NCBI RefSeq assembly: GCF_042651965.1
Contig: NZ_JBHSDY010000002.1
Span: 558,001 to 622,000, forward strand
DNA length: 64,000 bases
Direction: 5' to 3'
Origin: Castellaniella hirudinis
GTDB taxonomy: Bacteria; Pseudomonadota; Gammaproteobacteria; Burkholderiales; Burkholderiaceae_B
Shown here: piece after piece, positions 17,698 through 27,176 of the stretch
Position numbering within the stretch: position 1 is the stretch's first letter
How the letters are laid out: every line of letters starts with the position of its first letter
Notes under the pieces: generated by a model
What the model saw: the letters and a program-made list of their open reading frames with translations, nothing else
Told to the model about the DNA's origin: nothing
The model's database searches: none
Translations under genes and position numbers: made by a program

Positions 17698-18669
17698 CTA
17701 CACCGCCATCGGCGCCGTCAGCGGCGCATGATGGCGGTAATCCTCCAGCACGAAATCCGTCGGCTCCAGGCGTTCCAGCCATTCCGGTTCGTAGCGGCCG
17801 GTGTCCGCGTAGGCCGGGATGCGGTCCGACAGGCGCAGCCGGGGCGCCGGCAGCGGATCGCGCGTCAGTTGTTCGCGCAGCATGTCCACATGGGTTTCGT
17901 AGATGTGCGCATCGCCGATGAAATACGTGAACCAGCGGGGCTCGTAGCCCGTCAGGCGCGCCACCAGATGCGTCAGGGCCGCGCCTTCGGCCAGATTGAA
18001 CGGCGTGCCCAGACCTACGTCATTGCTGCGGATGTACAGGCACAGCGACAGCTCGCGCGTCGACGGATTCGCCAGGAACTGGTACAGCAGGTGGCAGGGC
18101 GGCAGCGCCATTTCTTCGAGCTGGGCCCAGTTCCAGCCATGGAACAGGATGCGCCGGCTGCCCGGATCGCGCATCAGCGTGTCCAGGCAGGCGCGCAACT
18201 GGTCCACGGCCTTGTAGAGCAGCACATGCGGCTGCCCCTGGTCCTGGACCGGACCGACCACGCGGTAGCCCTGCCCCTGCGCGGCCTCGATGCGCGCGAC
18301 CGCATCGGCCGGCAGCAGCTTGTAGGCCGGCCACTGACGCCACTGAACGCCATAGACCGGCCCCAGATCGTCGGGGCCGTCGCGCCAGGGGCTGTCCAGC
18401 CAGGCGCGGTTTTCGTTGGCATTCTGATCCCAGACCCGGCAGCCCAGCGCGCGGAAATCCGCCGCGCTGTCGGCCGCCCGCAGAAAACCGACCAGTTCGC
18501 CCATGGCCGACTTGAAGGCCAGACGCTTGGTGGTGACGGCGGGAAAGCCTTGTCGCAGGTCGAAGCGCAGGCACGCGCCCGGCAGGCTGAGCGTCCGCAC
18601 GCCGGTGCGGTTGTCCTGCCAGGCGCCCTGGTCAAAGATCGATTGGACCAGGTCCAGATAAGCCTTCAT
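17698..18669 (-). CDS. thyA: Thymidylate synthase
   Basis: The product is 323 residues and converts dUMP to dTMP with methylene-tetrahydrofolate. It has the catalytic cysteine in LPPCHLLYQF, the dUMP-binding RSNDVGLGTPFN, and the N-terminal RTGVRTLSLPG. The protein is about 60 residues longer than E. coli ThyA (264); the extra length lies between residues 90 and 170, around the PVYGVQWRQW segment, as in the long bacterial ThyA forms. The ATG at 18669 overlaps the stop of the CitE-like gene by ATGA. The in-frame sequence continuing upstream belongs to the neighbour in another frame. Confidence 0.95.
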   Translation of the reverse strand: MKAYLDLVQSIFDQGAWQDNRTGVRTLSLPGACLRFDLRQGFPAVTTKRLAFKSAMGELVGFLRAADSAADFRALGCRVWDQNANENRAWLDSPWRDGPDDLGPVYGVQWRQWPAYKLLPADAVARIEAAQGQGYRVVGPVQDQGQPHVLLYKAVDQLRACLDTLMRDPGSRRILFHGWNWAQLEEMALPPCHLLYQFLANPSTRELSLCLYIRSNDVGLGTPFNLAEGAALTHLVARLTGYEPRWFTYFIGDAHIYETHVDMLREQLTRDPLPAPRLRLSDRIPAYADTGRYEPEWLERLEPTDFVLEDYRHHAPLTAPMAV

Positions 18670-19484
18670 GCGGACTGCTCCAGGATGCGCCGGGCCCGTT
18701 CGATCAGGGGCAGATCGACCATGCGGCCGTCCAGGCGGAAGGCGTATTCGCCGGTCGAATCGGCATGGTCCACCACCCGGCGCGCCCAGTCGATTTCCTC
18801 GGCCAGCGGCTGGTAGACGCGATGCGCCACGGGGACCTGCGCGGGGTGGATGCACATCATCCCGCCAAACCCCATGTCACGCGCCATCAGGCAGTCCGCC
18901 TCCAGCGCAGCCAGATCGGTGAATTCCGGATGGACGCAGTCCAGGGGCGCGGCCAGCCCGTGCATGCGGCTGGCCTTCAGGATGTCGAAGCGGATCTGCC
19001 CGAGCACGAAGCGGGCTGCGTCCGTCATCAGCCGCGTCCCCATCTCGACCAGCAGATCCAGGCTGCCAAAGGACAGCCGCGCCACGCCGTGGGCCTCGGC
19101 GATGCGGTCCAGCGCCCGCAGGCCGGCGGCGGACTCGATCACCGGCATCAGGGGCTTGCCCGCCCCCGAGACGATGTAGACGTGTTCCGCCGTCTGCGCC
19201 TTGGGCAGGACGATGCCGGTCACCGAGGACAGCGACCGGCACAAGGCCAGGTCGTCCTCGAACCAGGAGGTGGTGCCATCGTTGATGCGCACCCACAGGC
19301 GATCCCCGGGATGCGCGGCCGCGTGTCGCGCCAGCGCGTCGCGCGCAGCAGCCTTGGCCTCGGGCGCGACGGAGTCCTCCAGATCGACGATCACGACGTC
19401 CGCGCCGCTGGCGACCGCCTTGGGTATGCGCTCCGGCCGGCTGGCCGGTACGAACAGCGCCGATCGCATCGATGTATCACGCAT
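18666..19484 (-). CDS. HpcH/HpaI-family CoA-ester lyase (CitE-like)
   Basis: The protein is 272 residues, the usual size for CitE-like TIM-barrel proteins. It shows VIVDLEDSVAPEAKAAARDAL (metal-binding glutamate and aspartate at about residues 34-37), the VRINDGTT strand and, at the C-terminal end, MMCIHPAQVPVAH. These are typical of stand-alone citrate-lyase beta-like proteins that cleave or hydrolyse malyl-, citramalyl- or beta-hydroxy-CoA. No citrate lyase alpha, gamma or ligase genes are nearby, so it is not part of a citrate lyase complex. It follows fumarase by 29 bp and is coupled to thyA. The substrate is unknown. Confidence 0.85.
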   Translation of the reverse strand: MRDTSMRSALFVPASRPERIPKAVASGADVVIVDLEDSVAPEAKAAARDALARHAAAHPGDRLWVRINDGTTSWFEDDLALCRSLSSVTGIVLPKAQTAEHVYIVSGAGKPLMPVIESAAGLRALDRIAEAHGVARLSFGSLDLLVEMGTRLMTDAARFVLGQIRFDILKASRMHGLAAPLDCVHPEFTDLAALEADCLMARDMGFGGMMCIHPAQVPVAHRVYQPLAEEIDWARRVVDHADSTGEYAFRLDGRMVDLPLIERARRILEQSA

Positions 19485-19513
19485 GGCAATCCCCTTTCTG
19501 CTTTATTTGCCGT

Positions 19514-21040
19514 TCAGGCCTGCACCGGCACGATGCGCGCGGCGATGCGTTCACGCCATTCGCGCGGCCCGGTCTGGTGGACCGAGGTGCCCTGGGCGTC
19601 GACCGCCACCGTCACCGGCATGTCGCGCACCTCGAACTCGTAGATGGCCTCCATGCCCAGGTCCTCGAAGCCCAGCACCCGCGCGGAGCGGATGGCCTTG
19701 GACACCAGGTAGGCGGAGCCGCCCACGGCCATCAGGTAGGCCGAGCCATGTTGACGGATGGCCTCGATGGCCGCAGGACCGCGCTCGGCCTTGCCGATCA
19801 TGGCCAGCAGACCCGTCTGTCCCAACATCATATCGGTAAACGCATCCATCCGCGTCGAAGTGGTGGGGCCTGCCGGACCGACGACCTCGTCGCGCACCGG
19901 ATCGACCGGGCCGACGTAGTAGATGACGCGCCCACGGAAATCCACCGGCAGGGATTCGTCGCGGGCCAGCATGTCCTGGATGCGCTTGTGGGCCGCGTCA
20001 CGCCCGGTCAGGATGCGCCCCGACAGCAGCAGGCGCTCGCCCGGTTTCCAGGAAGCGACTTGCTCGCGGGTCAACGTGTCCAGGTTCACCTGGCGCGAGG
20101 CCTTGTAATCGGGCTTCCAGTGGACTTCCGGCCATTCGGACAAGGCGGGCGGCTGCAGCGCGGCCGGGCCGTTGCCGTCCAGTGTGAAATGCACGTGGCG
20201 CGTGGCGGCGCAGTTCGGGATCATGGCGACCGGCTTGGAGGCCGCGTGCGTCGGACAGGTGAGGATCTTGACGTCCAGCACCGTGGTCAGCCCGCCCAGG
20301 CCCTGGGCGCCGATGCCCAGCGCGTTGACCTTCTGGTACAGGTCGATGCGCAGTTCTTCGAGCTTGTTCTGCGGGCCGCGCTGCAGCAGCTCATACATAT
20401 CGATGTCCTGCATCAGGGACTGCTTGGCCATGAGCATGGCCTTTTCGGCCGTGCCGCCCACGCCGATCCCCAGCATGCCCGGCGGGCACCAGCCCGCGCC
20501 CATCAGCGGCACGGTCTTGAGCACCCAGTCCACCAGCGACTCGCTGGGGTTGAGCATGGCGAACTTGGTCTTGTTTTCCGAGCCGCCGCCCTTGGCCGCG
20601 ACCTGCACGTCCACCGTGTCCCCGGGGACCAGCTCGACCTGCAGCACACAGGGCGTGTTGTCGCGCGTATTGCGGCGCGTGAACAAAGGATCGTCCAGCA
20701 CCGAGGCGCGCAGCGGATTGTCGGGATTGGTGTAGCCCCGGCGCACGCCCTCGTCACACAGTTCCTGCAGGCTGCGGCGCGTGTCGAAGCGCACGTCCAT
20801 GCCGATCTTCAGGAAGACGTTGACGATGCCCGTGTCCTGGCAGATCGGGCGGTGGCCTTCGGCGCACAGGCGCGAATTGGTCAGGATCTGGGCGATGGCG
20901 TCGCGCGCCGCCGGGCTTTCTTCCAGTTCGTAGGCGCGCGCCAGATGCTGGATGTAATCCAGCGGGTGATAGATGCTGATGAATTGGACAGCGTCCTCGA
21001 TCGACTGGATCAGGTCGTGTTCGGTAATCGTGGTCATCAT
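19514..21040 (-). CDS. Fumarate hydratase, class I (iron-sulfur)
   Basis: The product is 508 residues, with fused alpha and beta parts as in FumA/FumB. Conserved cysteines for the oxygen-labile [4Fe-4S] cluster are seen in ICQDTG (about residue 105), TCPTHA and NCAATRHVHF. The C-terminal half has GPTTSTRMD and the GKAERGP region. It hydrates fumarate to malate in the TCA cycle. Two adjacent ATGs (21040 and 21037) follow GGAAAGGAAA, and the start overlaps the enoyl-CoA hydratase stop. No class II fumarase is in the window. Confidence 0.93.
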   Translation of the reverse strand: MMTTITEHDLIQSIEDAVQFISIYHPLDYIQHLARAYELEESPAARDAIAQILTNSRLCAEGHRPICQDTGIVNVFLKIGMDVRFDTRRSLQELCDEGVRRGYTNPDNPLRASVLDDPLFTRRNTRDNTPCVLQVELVPGDTVDVQVAAKGGGSENKTKFAMLNPSESLVDWVLKTVPLMGAGWCPPGMLGIGVGGTAEKAMLMAKQSLMQDIDMYELLQRGPQNKLEELRIDLYQKVNALGIGAQGLGGLTTVLDVKILTCPTHAASKPVAMIPNCAATRHVHFTLDGNGPAALQPPALSEWPEVHWKPDYKASRQVNLDTLTREQVASWKPGERLLLSGRILTGRDAAHKRIQDMLARDESLPVDFRGRVIYYVGPVDPVRDEVVGPAGPTTSTRMDAFTDMMLGQTGLLAMIGKAERGPAAIEAIRQHGSAYLMAVGGSAYLVSKAIRSARVLGFEDLGMEAIYEFEVRDMPVTVAVDAQGTSVHQTGPREWRERIAARIVPVQA

Positions 21041-21804
21041 TTTCCTTTCCAGACCGGGGGGCGTTTCTCGGCAAATGCGGTTGCGCCTTCGCGCGCGTCT
21101 TCCGAGGTGAAGATATGGGCGACCAGGGGCCGCTGGCGCTCGAACATTTCTTCCGGGCGCCAGTTGCGCGATTGCGCGATGACGGACTTGGCCGTGCGCA
21201 CCGCCAGCGGGCCGTTGGCGGCGATGGTCCGCGCCATCGCCAGGGCCTCGTCCAGCGCCGCGCCGGGCTCGGACAGGCGGTTGACCAGGCCCAGCTGGTG
21301 CAGGCGCTCGGCGCTGAATGCCTCGCCCGTCAGCACGGCTTCCATGGCCACATGGTAGGGAATGCGCGAGGGCAGGCGCAACATGCCGCCCGACCCCGGC
21401 ACCAGGCCGCGCCGGACTTCAGGCAGGCCGAAGCGGGCGTCGCGCGCGGCCACGACCAGGTCGCAGGCCAGCACCAGTTCGCACCCGCCGGCCAGGGCAT
21501 AGCCCTCGACGGCGGCGATCAGCGGCTTGGCGGGCGGCTGTTCGCACAGACCAGCGAAACCGCGCTTGCCCACGTAAGGGCGCTGGCCGGTCGCGGCAAA
21601 GGCCTTCAGGTCCATGCCGGAACAGAAATTTCCCCCGGACCCGGTCAGCACGCCCAGACGCAGGTCCGGATCGCTGTCCAGGGCGTCCATGGCGGCGGCC
21701 AAAGCCTGGGCGGTTTCCAGGTTGATGGCGTTACGCGCCTGGGGCCGGTTGAGTTGCATCACCAGCACCCCGTCCAGGCGCTGCACGTCAAGGCAATCAC
21801 TCAT
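21037..21804 (-). CDS. Enoyl-CoA hydratase/isomerase family protein
   Basis: From the ATG at 21804, which has GGAG four to five bases before the AAAAC spacer, the protein is 255 residues, normal for the crotonase fold. The oxyanion-hole regions are SGGNFCSGMDLKAF (about residue 64) and VEGYALAGGCELVLACDL (about residues 100-117), followed by FGLPEVRRGLVPGSGG. It lacks the second catalytic glutamate pattern of classical hydratases in an obvious form, so isomerase, hydratase or hydrolase activity is possible. It is in tandem with fumarase and starts about 105 bp from the divergent glyQ gene. Confidence 0.87.
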   Translation of the reverse strand: MSDCLDVQRLDGVLVMQLNRPQARNAINLETAQALAAAMDALDSDPDLRLGVLTGSGGNFCSGMDLKAFAATGQRPYVGKRGFAGLCEQPPAKPLIAAVEGYALAGGCELVLACDLVVAARDARFGLPEVRRGLVPGSGGMLRLPSRIPYHVAMEAVLTGEAFSAERLHQLGLVNRLSEPGAALDEALAMARTIAANGPLAVRTAKSVIAQSRNWRPEEMFERQRPLVAHIFTSEDAREGATAFAEKRPPVWKGK

Positions 21805-21908
21805 GTTTTCTCCGAAAAAAGAGAAGTGGATAAAATGGCCGTTCCGGATGCGGCCCAAGCCGTGTCCGCCGGACGACACAAACCATCGCGGGCCTGGCCC
21901 GCCACGCC

Positions 21909-22802
21909 ATGCTCACATTCCAACAACTGATTTTATCGCTCCAGCAATATTGGGATCGCCAGGGGTGCGCCCTGCTGCAACCCTACGATATGGAAGTCGG
22001 GGCCGGCACCTCTCACACCGCCACGTTTCTGCGCGCCATCGGCCCGGAACCCTGGCGCGCCGCCTACGTGCAGCCCTCGCGCCGCCCCAAGGACGGGCGC
22101 TATGGCGAAAACCCCAACCGGCTGCAGCATTATTACCAGTTCCAGGTCGTGCTCAAGCCCGCGCCGCTCGACATCCTGGACCTGTACATCGGTTCCCTGC
22201 GCGCGCTGGGCATCGATCCGCAGCAGCACGACATCCGCTTCGTCGAGGACGACTGGGAAAACCCCACCCTGGGCGCCTGGGGCCTGGGTTGGGAAGTCTG
22301 GCTGAACGGCATGGAAGTCACCCAGTTCACCTACTTCCAGCAGGTGGGCGGGCTGGACTGCGATCCGACCATGGGTGAAATCACCTACGGCCTGGAACGC
22401 CTGGCCATGTACCTGCAGGGGGTGGAATCGGTCTATGACCTGGTCTGGACCCAGGGGCCCGACGGCGCGCCCGTGTACTACCGCGACGTGTTCCACCAGA
22501 ACGAGGTCGAACAGTCCACCTACAACTTCGAGATTGCCTCCACCGCCATGCTGTTCGCCCACTTCAACGACTACGAGGCCGAGGCCAAACGCCTGATCGA
22601 AGTCCCGCTCGCCCTGCCCGCCTACGAGGCGACGCTGAAGGCCGCCCACACCTTCAACCTGCTGGACGCGCGCGGCGCCATCAGCGTCACCGAACGCGCC
22701 ACCTACATTGGCCGCATCCGCGCCCTGTCCCGTGCCGTGGCGCAGGCCTACTACGATGCGCGCGAACGCCTGGGCTTCCCCATGCTGCGGGAGGTCGCGT
22801 AA
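21909..22802 (+). CDS. glyQ: Glycyl-tRNA synthetase alpha subunit
   Basis: A 297-residue class II synthetase catalytic subunit of the bacterial alpha2beta2 type. It starts MLTFQQLILSLQQYW and contains MEVGAGTSHTATFLRA, the class II motif 2 region QPSRRPKDGRYGENPNR and the FTYFQQVGG segment. It forms glycyl-adenylate and charges tRNA-Gly together with GlyS. The stop is immediately adjacent to the glyS ATG, so the two subunits are made in one operon. The start at 21909 has little Shine-Dalgarno sequence. Confidence 0.97.
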   Translation: MLTFQQLILSLQQYWDRQGCALLQPYDMEVGAGTSHTATFLRAIGPEPWRAAYVQPSRRPKDGRYGENPNRLQHYYQFQVVLKPAPLDILDLYIGSLRALGIDPQQHDIRFVEDDWENPTLGAWGLGWEVWLNGMEVTQFTYFQQVGGLDCDPTMGEITYGLERLAMYLQGVESVYDLVWTQGPDGAPVYYRDVFHQNEVEQSTYNFEIASTAMLFAHFNDYEAEAKRLIEVPLALPAYEATLKAAHTFNLLDARGAISVTERATYIGRIRALSRAVAQAYYDARERLGFPMLREVA

Positions 22803-24944
22803 ATGAGCACGAACCCGAACGCGCGCCCGCTGATCGTCGAGCTGGTCACCGAAGAACTCCCTCCCAAGGCGCTGGACGCCCTGGGCCAGGCCTTTGCCGA
22901 AGGCATCCGCAAGACGCTGGACACGCTCGGCCTGCTGGCCGGCCCCGGCGCCGCCGCCTACGCCACGCCCCGGCGCCTGGCCGTGCGGCTGGACGCCGTC
23001 CTGGGCCAGGCTCCCGACCAGGCCTACGCCGAAAAGCTCATGCCTGCGGCCATCGGCCTGAACGAAGCGGGTGAGCCCACCCCCGCGCTGCTGAAAAAGC
23101 TCCAGGCCAAAGGCCTGGGGCACCTGGGCGCTGCCGATCTCAGCCGCCGGCACGACGGCAAGCAGGACGTGCTCTACGCCGAGGGCACCGCCCCCGGCGC
23201 GCGGCTGGCCGACGGCCTGCAGCAGGCCCTGGACTACGCCGTCACCCACCTGCCCATCCCCAAGGTCATGCAATACCAGTTGGCCGACGGCCGCACCAAC
23301 GTCAAGTTCGTGCGCCCGGCCCAGCGCCTGCTGGCCCTGTGGGGCGCGGACATCGTGCCGGTGCGCACGCTGGGCCTGGAAGCCGACCGGCTCACCCTGG
23401 GCCACCGCTTCCAGAGCAGCGGCCCGCTGTCCATCGGCTCCGCCGAGACCTGGGCCGAGCGCCTGTCCGGCGAGGGCCGTGTGGTGCCGTCCTTTGCCGA
23501 GCGGCGCGCGCTGATCGCCAGCCAGTTGGCGGAATCTTCTGCCGCCCTGGGCGCGACCATCGGCCAGGAGCCGGAGGTCGAGGCCCTGCTGGACGAAGTC
23601 ACCGCCCTGGTCGAATACCCGACGGTCTACGTCGGCGCCTTCGAGGAAGAATTCCTGGCCGTGCCGCCGGAATGCCTGATCCTGACGATGCGGCTGAACC
23701 AGAAATATTTCCCCCTGTTCGACCCGGCCACGGGCGCGCTGACCCACCGCTTCCTGATCGTCAGCAATTCGCAGCCCGCCGATCCGACCCACATCATCCA
23801 GGGCAATCAGCGCGTGGTGCGCCCGCGCCTGGCCGACGCGCAGTTCTTCTACCAGACCGACCTGAAGACGCCGCTGATCGACCGGGTGGCCGAACTGGCC
23901 AACAGCGTCTACCACAACAAGCTCGGCACCCAGTTGCAGCGCACCGAGCGCGTGCGCAAGCTGGCCCGCTGGCTGGCGCCGCTGCTGGGCGGACCATTCG
24001 AGCCCGCCGCCCGCGCCGCCATGCTGGCGCACGCCGACCTGAGCACCCAGATGGTGGGCGAGTTCCCCGAACTGCAAGGCATCATGGGGGCCTACTACGC
24101 GGCCCACGACGGCGAACCGCCCGTCGTCGCGCGCGCCCTGCGCGATCAATATCGCGTCCGCCTGGACGAGCCGGTCACCGATGCCACGCTCACGTCCGCC
24201 GTGCTGTACATGGCGGAACGCGCCGAGACCCTGATCGGGATCTGGGGCATCGGCCTGGCCCCCACGGGCGAACGCGACCCCTACGGCCTGCGCCGCGCGG
24301 CCCTGGGCCTGATCAGCGCCTACGAACAACTCACGGCCGGCGGCCAGTTGCAGGCCAGCCAGGACTCCCCGGCGCGCCTGTCGGCCCTGCTGGAACAGGC
24401 CGCGGCCAACTTCGCGCCCGGCCAGCTCGCCGAGGGCACGGTCGAGGCCGTGCTGGACTTCGTCTACGAGCGCTGCCGCAATCAATTGGCGGCCCACTAC
24501 GAGCGCTCGGCCATCGACGCGGTGCTGGCCCTGCGCCCGCCGCTGCATCAGGTTGCGGCACGCGTCCAGGCCTGCGAACGATTCGCCGCGCTGCCCGAGG
24601 CCGAATCCCTGGCCGCCGCCAACAAGCGCGTCAGCAATCTGCTGAAAAAGGCCGACGACGCGCAGCCGGACTTCGACCCGGCTCTGCTGGCCGAACCGGC
24701 CGAGCGCCAACTGGCCGAGACCATCGCCCGCCTGGAACCCCAGGCCACCGCCCAGCTGCAGGCCGGTGACTTCACCGCCAGCCTGGCCACGCTGGCCCAG
24801 GCCCGCGCCGCCGTCGACGCCTTCTTCACCGACGTCATGGTCATGGCCGAAGATCCTCGCGTGCGGGCCAACCGCCTGGCCCTGCTGCGCTCCCTGCACG
24901 GCCTGATGAACCAGGTGGCCGACCTGTCGAGGCTCGCCCGGTGA
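22803..24944 (+). CDS. glyS: Glycyl-tRNA synthetase beta subunit
   Basis: The product is 713 residues, close to the standard 690-720. The N-terminus carries LIVELVTEELPPKAL. The middle has the HD-like region around MLAHADLSTQMVGEFPELQG and AERAETLIGIWGIG, and the C-terminal part is the DALR anticodon-binding domain with FFTDVMVMAEDP. It recognises tRNA-Gly and is essential for the alpha2beta2 enzyme. The stop overlaps the GTG start of gmhB (GTGA). The whole protein appears intact. Confidence 0.97.
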   Translation: MSTNPNARPLIVELVTEELPPKALDALGQAFAEGIRKTLDTLGLLAGPGAAAYATPRRLAVRLDAVLGQAPDQAYAEKLMPAAIGLNEAGEPTPALLKKLQAKGLGHLGAADLSRRHDGKQDVLYAEGTAPGARLADGLQQALDYAVTHLPIPKVMQYQLADGRTNVKFVRPAQRLLALWGADIVPVRTLGLEADRLTLGHRFQSSGPLSIGSAETWAERLSGEGRVVPSFAERRALIASQLAESSAALGATIGQEPEVEALLDEVTALVEYPTVYVGAFEEEFLAVPPECLILTMRLNQKYFPLFDPATGALTHRFLIVSNSQPADPTHIIQGNQRVVRPRLADAQFFYQTDLKTPLIDRVAELANSVYHNKLGTQLQRTERVRKLARWLAPLLGGPFEPAARAAMLAHADLSTQMVGEFPELQGIMGAYYAAHDGEPPVVARALRDQYRVRLDEPVTDATLTSAVLYMAERAETLIGIWGIGLAPTGERDPYGLRRAALGLISAYEQLTAGGQLQASQDSPARLSALLEQAAANFAPGQLAEGTVEAVLDFVYERCRNQLAAHYERSAIDAVLALRPPLHQVAARVQACERFAALPEAESLAAANKRVSNLLKKADDAQPDFDPALLAEPAERQLAETIARLEPQATAQLQAGDFTASLATLAQARAAVDAFFTDVMVMAEDPRVRANRLALLRSLHGLMNQVADLSRLAR

Positions 24945-25495
24945 AACTCATCATCCTGGACCGCGACGGGGTCATCAACCACGACAGCGACGCGTTCATC
25001 AAGTCGCCGGACGAATGGGTGCCGATCCCCGGCAGCCCGGAAGCCATCGGCCGGCTCAGCCAGGCCGGCTGGCGCGTGGTGGTGGCCACCAACCAGTCCG
25101 GCGTCGCCCGGGGCCTGTTCACCATGGAAACCCTGGGCGCGATCCACGCCCGGATGCGCCAGGTGGTGGCCGACGCGGGCGGGCGCATCGACGCCATCTT
25201 CTGCTGCCCCCACGGCCCGGACGACGCCTGCGCCTGCCGCAAGCCCCTGCCCGGCATGCTGCACGACATCGCCCAGCGCCTGGACGTGCGCCTGGACGGC
25301 GTCCCGCTGGTGGGCGACAGCCTGCGCGACCTGCGCGCCGCCGCCGCCGCCCGCTGCGCCCCCTGGCTGGTCCTGACCGGCAAGGGCAAAAAAACCTGGG
25401 AAACCTCGGGCACCAGCGGCGAGCTGCCTGCCGGCACCCTGGTCCGCGACGATCTGGCCGCCGTGGCCGATACCCTGCTCAAGGCCGCACCATGA
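24941..25495 (+). CDS. gmhB: D-glycero-D-manno-heptose 1,7-bisphosphate 7-phosphatase
   Basis: The product is 184 residues of the HAD superfamily. The nucleophile motif is LDRDGVIN (residues 6-13), with substrate-binding SPDEW near residue 26. The GmhB zinc loop CCPHGPDDACACRKP is at about residues 87-101, and GDSLRDLRAA is motif IV. It removes the C7 phosphate on the way to ADP-heptose for the LPS inner core. It uses a GTG start overlapping the glyS stop. The glyQ-glyS-gmhB-plsC order is common in beta- and gammaproteobacteria. Confidence 0.94.
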   Translation: MKLIILDRDGVINHDSDAFIKSPDEWVPIPGSPEAIGRLSQAGWRVVVATNQSGVARGLFTMETLGAIHARMRQVVADAGGRIDAIFCCPHGPDDACACRKPLPGMLHDIAQRLDVRLDGVPLVGDSLRDLRAAAAARCAPWLVLTGKGKKTWETSGTSGELPAGTLVRDDLAAVADTLLKAAP

Positions 25496-26223
25496 CCCAC
25501 CTGCGCTCCGCACTCTACATGGCCTACCTGGTCGTGACGGTGATCCCCTACGCCCTGTGCTGCGTGCTGTGGGCGCCCCTGCCCCTGTCGTGGCGCTATC
25601 GCCTGACCCTGGGCTGGCCGCGCATGGCGCTGTGGGGCGCCCGCTGGATCCTGGGCATGCGCTACCAGGCCCAAGGCTGGGAGCACCTGCCCGCCTCGGG
25701 TCCGGCCATCATTCTGTCCAAGCACCAGTCCGCCTGGGAAACCCTGTATTTCGCGGTCAAGCTGCCGCGCGACGTGGTCTTCGTCTACAAAAAAGAACTG
25801 CATCGCGTGCCCTTCTTCGGCTGGGGCCTGGCGCTGCTCAGCATGATCCCCATCGACCGCACCAAGGGCAAGGAATCCTTCGACCAGGTGGTCAAGATCG
25901 GCAGCCAGCGCCTGGACGAAGGCCGCTGGCCGGTGCTGTTTCCCGAAGGCACCCGCGTCGCGCCCGGCAAGATCGGCCGCTACAAGCAAGGCGGTGCGCT
26001 GCTGGCCTGCCACACCGGGGTGCCGGTGATCCCGGTCGCCCACAACGCGGGCGAATGCTGGCCGCGCAACGCCTTCCTGAAGACACCCGGCCTGGTGACC
26101 GTGTCCTTCGGCCCCGCCATCGATCCTGCCGGCCACACGCCGACTTCCCTGAACGACGCCGTGCGCGACTGGATCGAGGCCGAGATGCGGCGCCTCAATC
26201 CCGAGCGCTATGCGAACCGCTGA
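25492..26223 (+). CDS. plsC: 1-acyl-sn-glycerol-3-phosphate acyltransferase
   Basis: The protein is 243 residues with an N-terminal membrane helix (about residues 10-30). The acyltransferase motifs are present in a variant form: SKHQSAWETL (an HX4E version of motif I) and FPEGTRVAPG (motif III, about residue 145). It acylates lysophosphatidic acid to phosphatidic acid at the inner membrane. The ATG overlaps the gmhB stop (ATGA), and the 3' end overlaps the next gene by 14 bp. The HX4E motif is regularly seen in the PlsC paralogues of this phylum. Confidence 0.93.
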   Translation: MTHLRSALYMAYLVVTVIPYALCCVLWAPLPLSWRYRLTLGWPRMALWGARWILGMRYQAQGWEHLPASGPAIILSKHQSAWETLYFAVKLPRDVVFVYKKELHRVPFFGWGLALLSMIPIDRTKGKESFDQVVKIGSQRLDEGRWPVLFPEGTRVAPGKIGRYKQGGALLACHTGVPVIPVAHNAGECWPRNAFLKTPGLVTVSFGPAIDPAGHTPTSLNDAVRDWIEAEMRRLNPERYANR

Positions 26224-27061
26224 CCCCAGGCAACTGGACCTGTTCAGCGCCGGCTTGCGCGCCAGTGACGGGCCAGCCGATCCTCGGCTACCGCCCATCC
26301 CGCCGGCCGACCTGCCCCCGGGCGCTCGCCGGCGGACCCTGGCGCTGGACGACGGCATGCTGGATTACGTGCTGCGCCGGGCGCGCCGCAAGACCATCGG
26401 GCTGCACATCCGCGACACCGGCCTGATGATCCAGGCCCCTGCCTGGGCGACGCGCGCGCAGATCGAGGACGCCATCCGGCACAAGGCCGCCTGGATACGG
26501 GAAAAACTCCGGGACCGCGACCGGCGGCTGGAGCTGCTGGCCTTGCAGGCCGGCCAATGGCGCGCGGGCGGCCGCATCCCCTATCTGGGCGTCGCCATCG
26601 AACTGCAACTGGACGGCGCCCGGTCGGCCCGCTACGAGGGCGATCCCGCCGCGCCGGCGACAGGCGACCGCCTGTTTCTGCCCCTGCCCGACACGGCCGA
26701 CACCGGCCGCATCCAGGAACGCGCCCAGGCCTGGCTGCAGGCGCGCGCACGGATCGATTTCGAGGGTCGGCTGCAGCGTTGCCTGGATCAGGCGGGTCAA
26801 TCCATCGCCGGCTGGGGACTGTCCTCCGCCCAGGGCCGCTGGGGTTCGTGCACCAGCCAGCGGCGCATCCGCCTGAACTGGCGCCTGATCCATTTCGCCC
26901 CGGCCCTGATCGACTACGTGGTGGCCCATGAAGTCGCGCATCTGAAAGAAATGAACCACAGCCCGGCGTTCTGGCGCGAGGTCGAACGCCTGTGCCCGGA
27001 CTTCTGGACGGCGCGCGACACGCTGCGCCGCCAGCCCCCGGACACGCTGCCGTTGATCTGA
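26210..27061 (+). CDS. YgjP-like DUF45 metallopeptidase-family protein
   Basis: A 283-residue protein. A variable, proline/arginine-rich N-terminus (about 60 residues) precedes the DUF45/YgjP domain, which ends with the zinc motif HEVAHLKEMNHSPAFWREVE near residues 240-260. The strand GLSSAQGRWGSCTSQRRIRLNWRLI just before it is the other family hallmark. The biological substrate of this family is not established. It overlaps plsC by 14 bp and closes the glyQS operon. Confidence 0.88.
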   Translation: MRTADPRQLDLFSAGLRASDGPADPRLPPIPPADLPPGARRRTLALDDGMLDYVLRRARRKTIGLHIRDTGLMIQAPAWATRAQIEDAIRHKAAWIREKLRDRDRRLELLALQAGQWRAGGRIPYLGVAIELQLDGARSARYEGDPAAPATGDRLFLPLPDTADTGRIQERAQAWLQARARIDFEGRLQRCLDQAGQSIAGWGLSSAQGRWGSCTSQRRIRLNWRLIHFAPALIDYVVAHEVAHLKEMNHSPAFWREVERLCPDFWTARDTLRRQPPDTLPLI

Positions 27062-27176
27062 GGCCGGCGTCATCACACCGGTTTACGCTATCCAGAATGT
27101 CGGTTAAGGTGCTGCTGCGCTTGAACCGACCTGCTTTGACAGGCCTCTTACCGACTCATCTCAGACAGGTAACGAC

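Noticed and set aside
18666..18855. An N-terminal extension of thyA by 62 residues
   Set aside because: The extension lies inside the CitE-like gene in another frame, and the ATG at 18669 begins the conserved MKAYLDLVQ start.
21933..24899. A 988-codon open frame on the minus strand opposite glyQ-glyS
   Set aside because: Antisense shadow of two clear synthetase genes; the translation is Gly/Gln/Val-rich with no motif.
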